Assembly: GCF_002899675.1 (NCBI RefSeq)
Contig: NZ_PKUU01000014.1
Span: forward strand, 1-64,000
From: Clostridium sp. chh4-2
Lineage (GTDB): Bacteria; Bacillota; Clostridia; Lachnospirales; Lachnospiraceae
Length of the DNA stretch: 64,000 bases
Direction of reading: 5' to 3'
The position numbers and the translations under genes are program-made. The notes beneath the pieces are model-generated. The model saw only the letters and a list, made by a program, of their open reading frames with translations, had not been told where the DNA came from and did not search any database. Below, piece by piece: positions 63,162-64,000 of this stretch (positions are counted from its first letter, which is position 1; every line of letters begins with the position of its first letter).

Positions 63162-64000
63162 ATGGAAATTCAGGCAGCTCTCATGCTGATAATCGTATTC
63201 TTCCTGATGCTGGCGTATTCCATACCTGTTTCTTACAGTATTATCGCTTCCGCATTGATTACGATTGTGGCATTTTTAACACCGAATTTTGGAATGTTTG
63301 TTTCCGCTCAGAAAATTGTAGGCGGTATGGATAGTTTTACCCTGTTAGCGGTTCCGTTCTTCATTCTGGCAGGCCTTCTGATGAGCAACGGCGGTATCGC
63401 CAAAAGGCTGATCAATCTGGCAATGCTGGTGATGGGAAAAGTTCCCGGTTCTTTGGCTCTTACCAATATTGCGGGAAATGCCATGTTCGGTTCCATCTCA
63501 GGTTCCGGTGTGGCGGCAGCGACGGCAATGGGCGGCGTTCTCAACCCGCTTGAGAAAGAAAACGGATATGATCCCGGTTTCGCTGCGGCCGTTAACGTGG
63601 CAACTGCTCCGGTAGGCCAGCTGATCCCTCCAACCACTGCATTTATCGTATATTCTGCTGCCAGCGGCGGAACATCCGTTGCCGTCTTATTCATGGCTGG
63701 CTGGATTCCAGGACTTTTATGGGCAGCGCTGTGCATGGTGGTGGCATTTATCTACGGAAAGAAGCACAATTATATCTACCAGACGGAAACTCTGACAAGA
63801 CAGATTGTGTTAAAAACTATCTGGGATGCCATTCCAAGCTTATTTTTGATCGTTATTATTATCGGAGGTATCTTATCCGGTTACTTTACACCAACCGAAG
63901 CTTCCGGCGTCGCCGTTGCTTATGCGTTCTTCCTGTCGGTAGTATTGTATAAATCAATTAAGTTAAAAGAAATCCCGGGAATCCTGATGGAAGCAGGCCT
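63162..64000 (+). CDS. dctM: TRAP transporter large permease (DctM family), cut by the window end
   Basis: The frame opens at ATG 63162, directly after the dctQ stop, with AAAGGAGGTAG upstream, and runs without a stop to the window edge (~279 codons of an expected ~425). The membrane protein shows MEIQAALMLIIVFFLML, LAVPFFILAGLLMSNGGIAKRL, NAMFGSISGSGVAAATAMGG and VATAPVGQLIPPTTAFIVY, all typical of DctM, which forms the sodium-coupled transport channel. Confidence 0.93.
   Translation, partial: MEIQAALMLIIVFFLMLAYSIPVSYSIIASALITIVAFLTPNFGMFVSAQKIVGGMDSFTLLAVPFFILAGLLMSNGGIAKRLINLAMLVMGKVPGSLALTNIAGNAMFGSISGSGVAAATAMGGVLNPLEKENGYDPGFAAAVNVATAPVGQLIPPTTAFIVYSAASGGTSVAVLFMAGWIPGLLWAALCMVVAFIYGKKHNYIYQTETLTRQIVLKTIWDAIPSLFLIVIIIGGILSGYFTPTEASGVAVAYAFFLSVVLYKSIKLKEIPGILMEAG

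Noticed and set aside
1..64000. CRISPR arrays, rRNA and tRNA genes
   Set aside because: No regularly spaced repeats with unique spacers and no tRNA-like or rRNA-like sequence were noticed in the intergenic regions; a covariance search was not possible.

Overview
The window looks like a chromosome segment of an anaerobic, spore-forming Clostridia species, most likely Lachnospiraceae (Clostridium cluster XIVa, for example the Enterocloster/Hungatella/symbiosum groups). The reasons are strong AGGAGG ribosome-binding sites, a SleC-type cortex-lytic gene, a glnA-ANTAR pair, a sodium-pumping decarboxylase operon, desulfoferrodoxin, a DUF6465 protein and a very large LPxTG protein. This placement is inference from gene content. 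I see no rRNA, tRNA, CRISPR array or classical insertion sequence.

Layout. 1-2.9 kb: a cadmium/zinc efflux operon (CadC-like repressor, separate HMA protein, P1B ATPase) with a clear operator. 2.9-9.0 kb: glnA with an ANTAR regulator, dapF, an Lrp regulator, a cell-wall amidase, a cytidylate-kinase-like protein and a DUF368 (PopT-type) lipid transporter. 9.1-14.9 kb: sleC, the germination cortex-lytic enzyme gene, cut in two by a 4.48-kb element carrying a large serine recombinase. 15.1-19.4 kb: carAB. 19.7-32.7 kb: one ORF for a ~4,330-residue LPxTG surface protein with 15 MBG-type domains. 32.9-43.5 kb: housekeeping and stress genes (brnQ, tandem-domain PPK2, YbaK-like protein, nitroreductase, ldh, small alarmone synthetase, DUF6465 protein, SulP, RsmF-like). 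43.5-44.0 kb: a ~350-bp near-perfect palindrome. 44.1-48.3 kb: RluA-type synthase, dinB, D,D-carboxypeptidase. 48.4-53.7 kb: a five-gene biotin-dependent carboxyltransferase/decarboxylase operon. 53.8-58.2 kb: Nudix protein and two secreted cell-envelope proteins. 58.3-64.0 kb: amidohydrolase, MerR regulator, split chromate transporter and a TRAP transporter cut by the window end.

The most striking object is the sleC-interrupting element. Its ends can be placed to the base. Exact excision of 9506-13989 would join the two sleC pieces in frame into a 426-codon SleC. The predicted attB (26 bp) and attP (46 bp) are both imperfect palindromes centred on the same CA dinucleotide. The recombinase and a divergent 58-codon gene both have -10 boxes resembling mother-cell sporulation sigma promoters. 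This is the architecture of a skin-type developmental excision element, here in a germination gene, but excision itself is inferred and not shown.

Other points worth following: the giant palindrome and a small dispersed palindrome family; a glnA leader with promoter and immediate terminator next to a receiver-deficient ANTAR protein; a Fur-like box before ldh; a 16-residue motif shared by two unrelated secreted proteins; and an operon that pairs both types of carboxyltransferase with one biotin carrier and a sodium pump.
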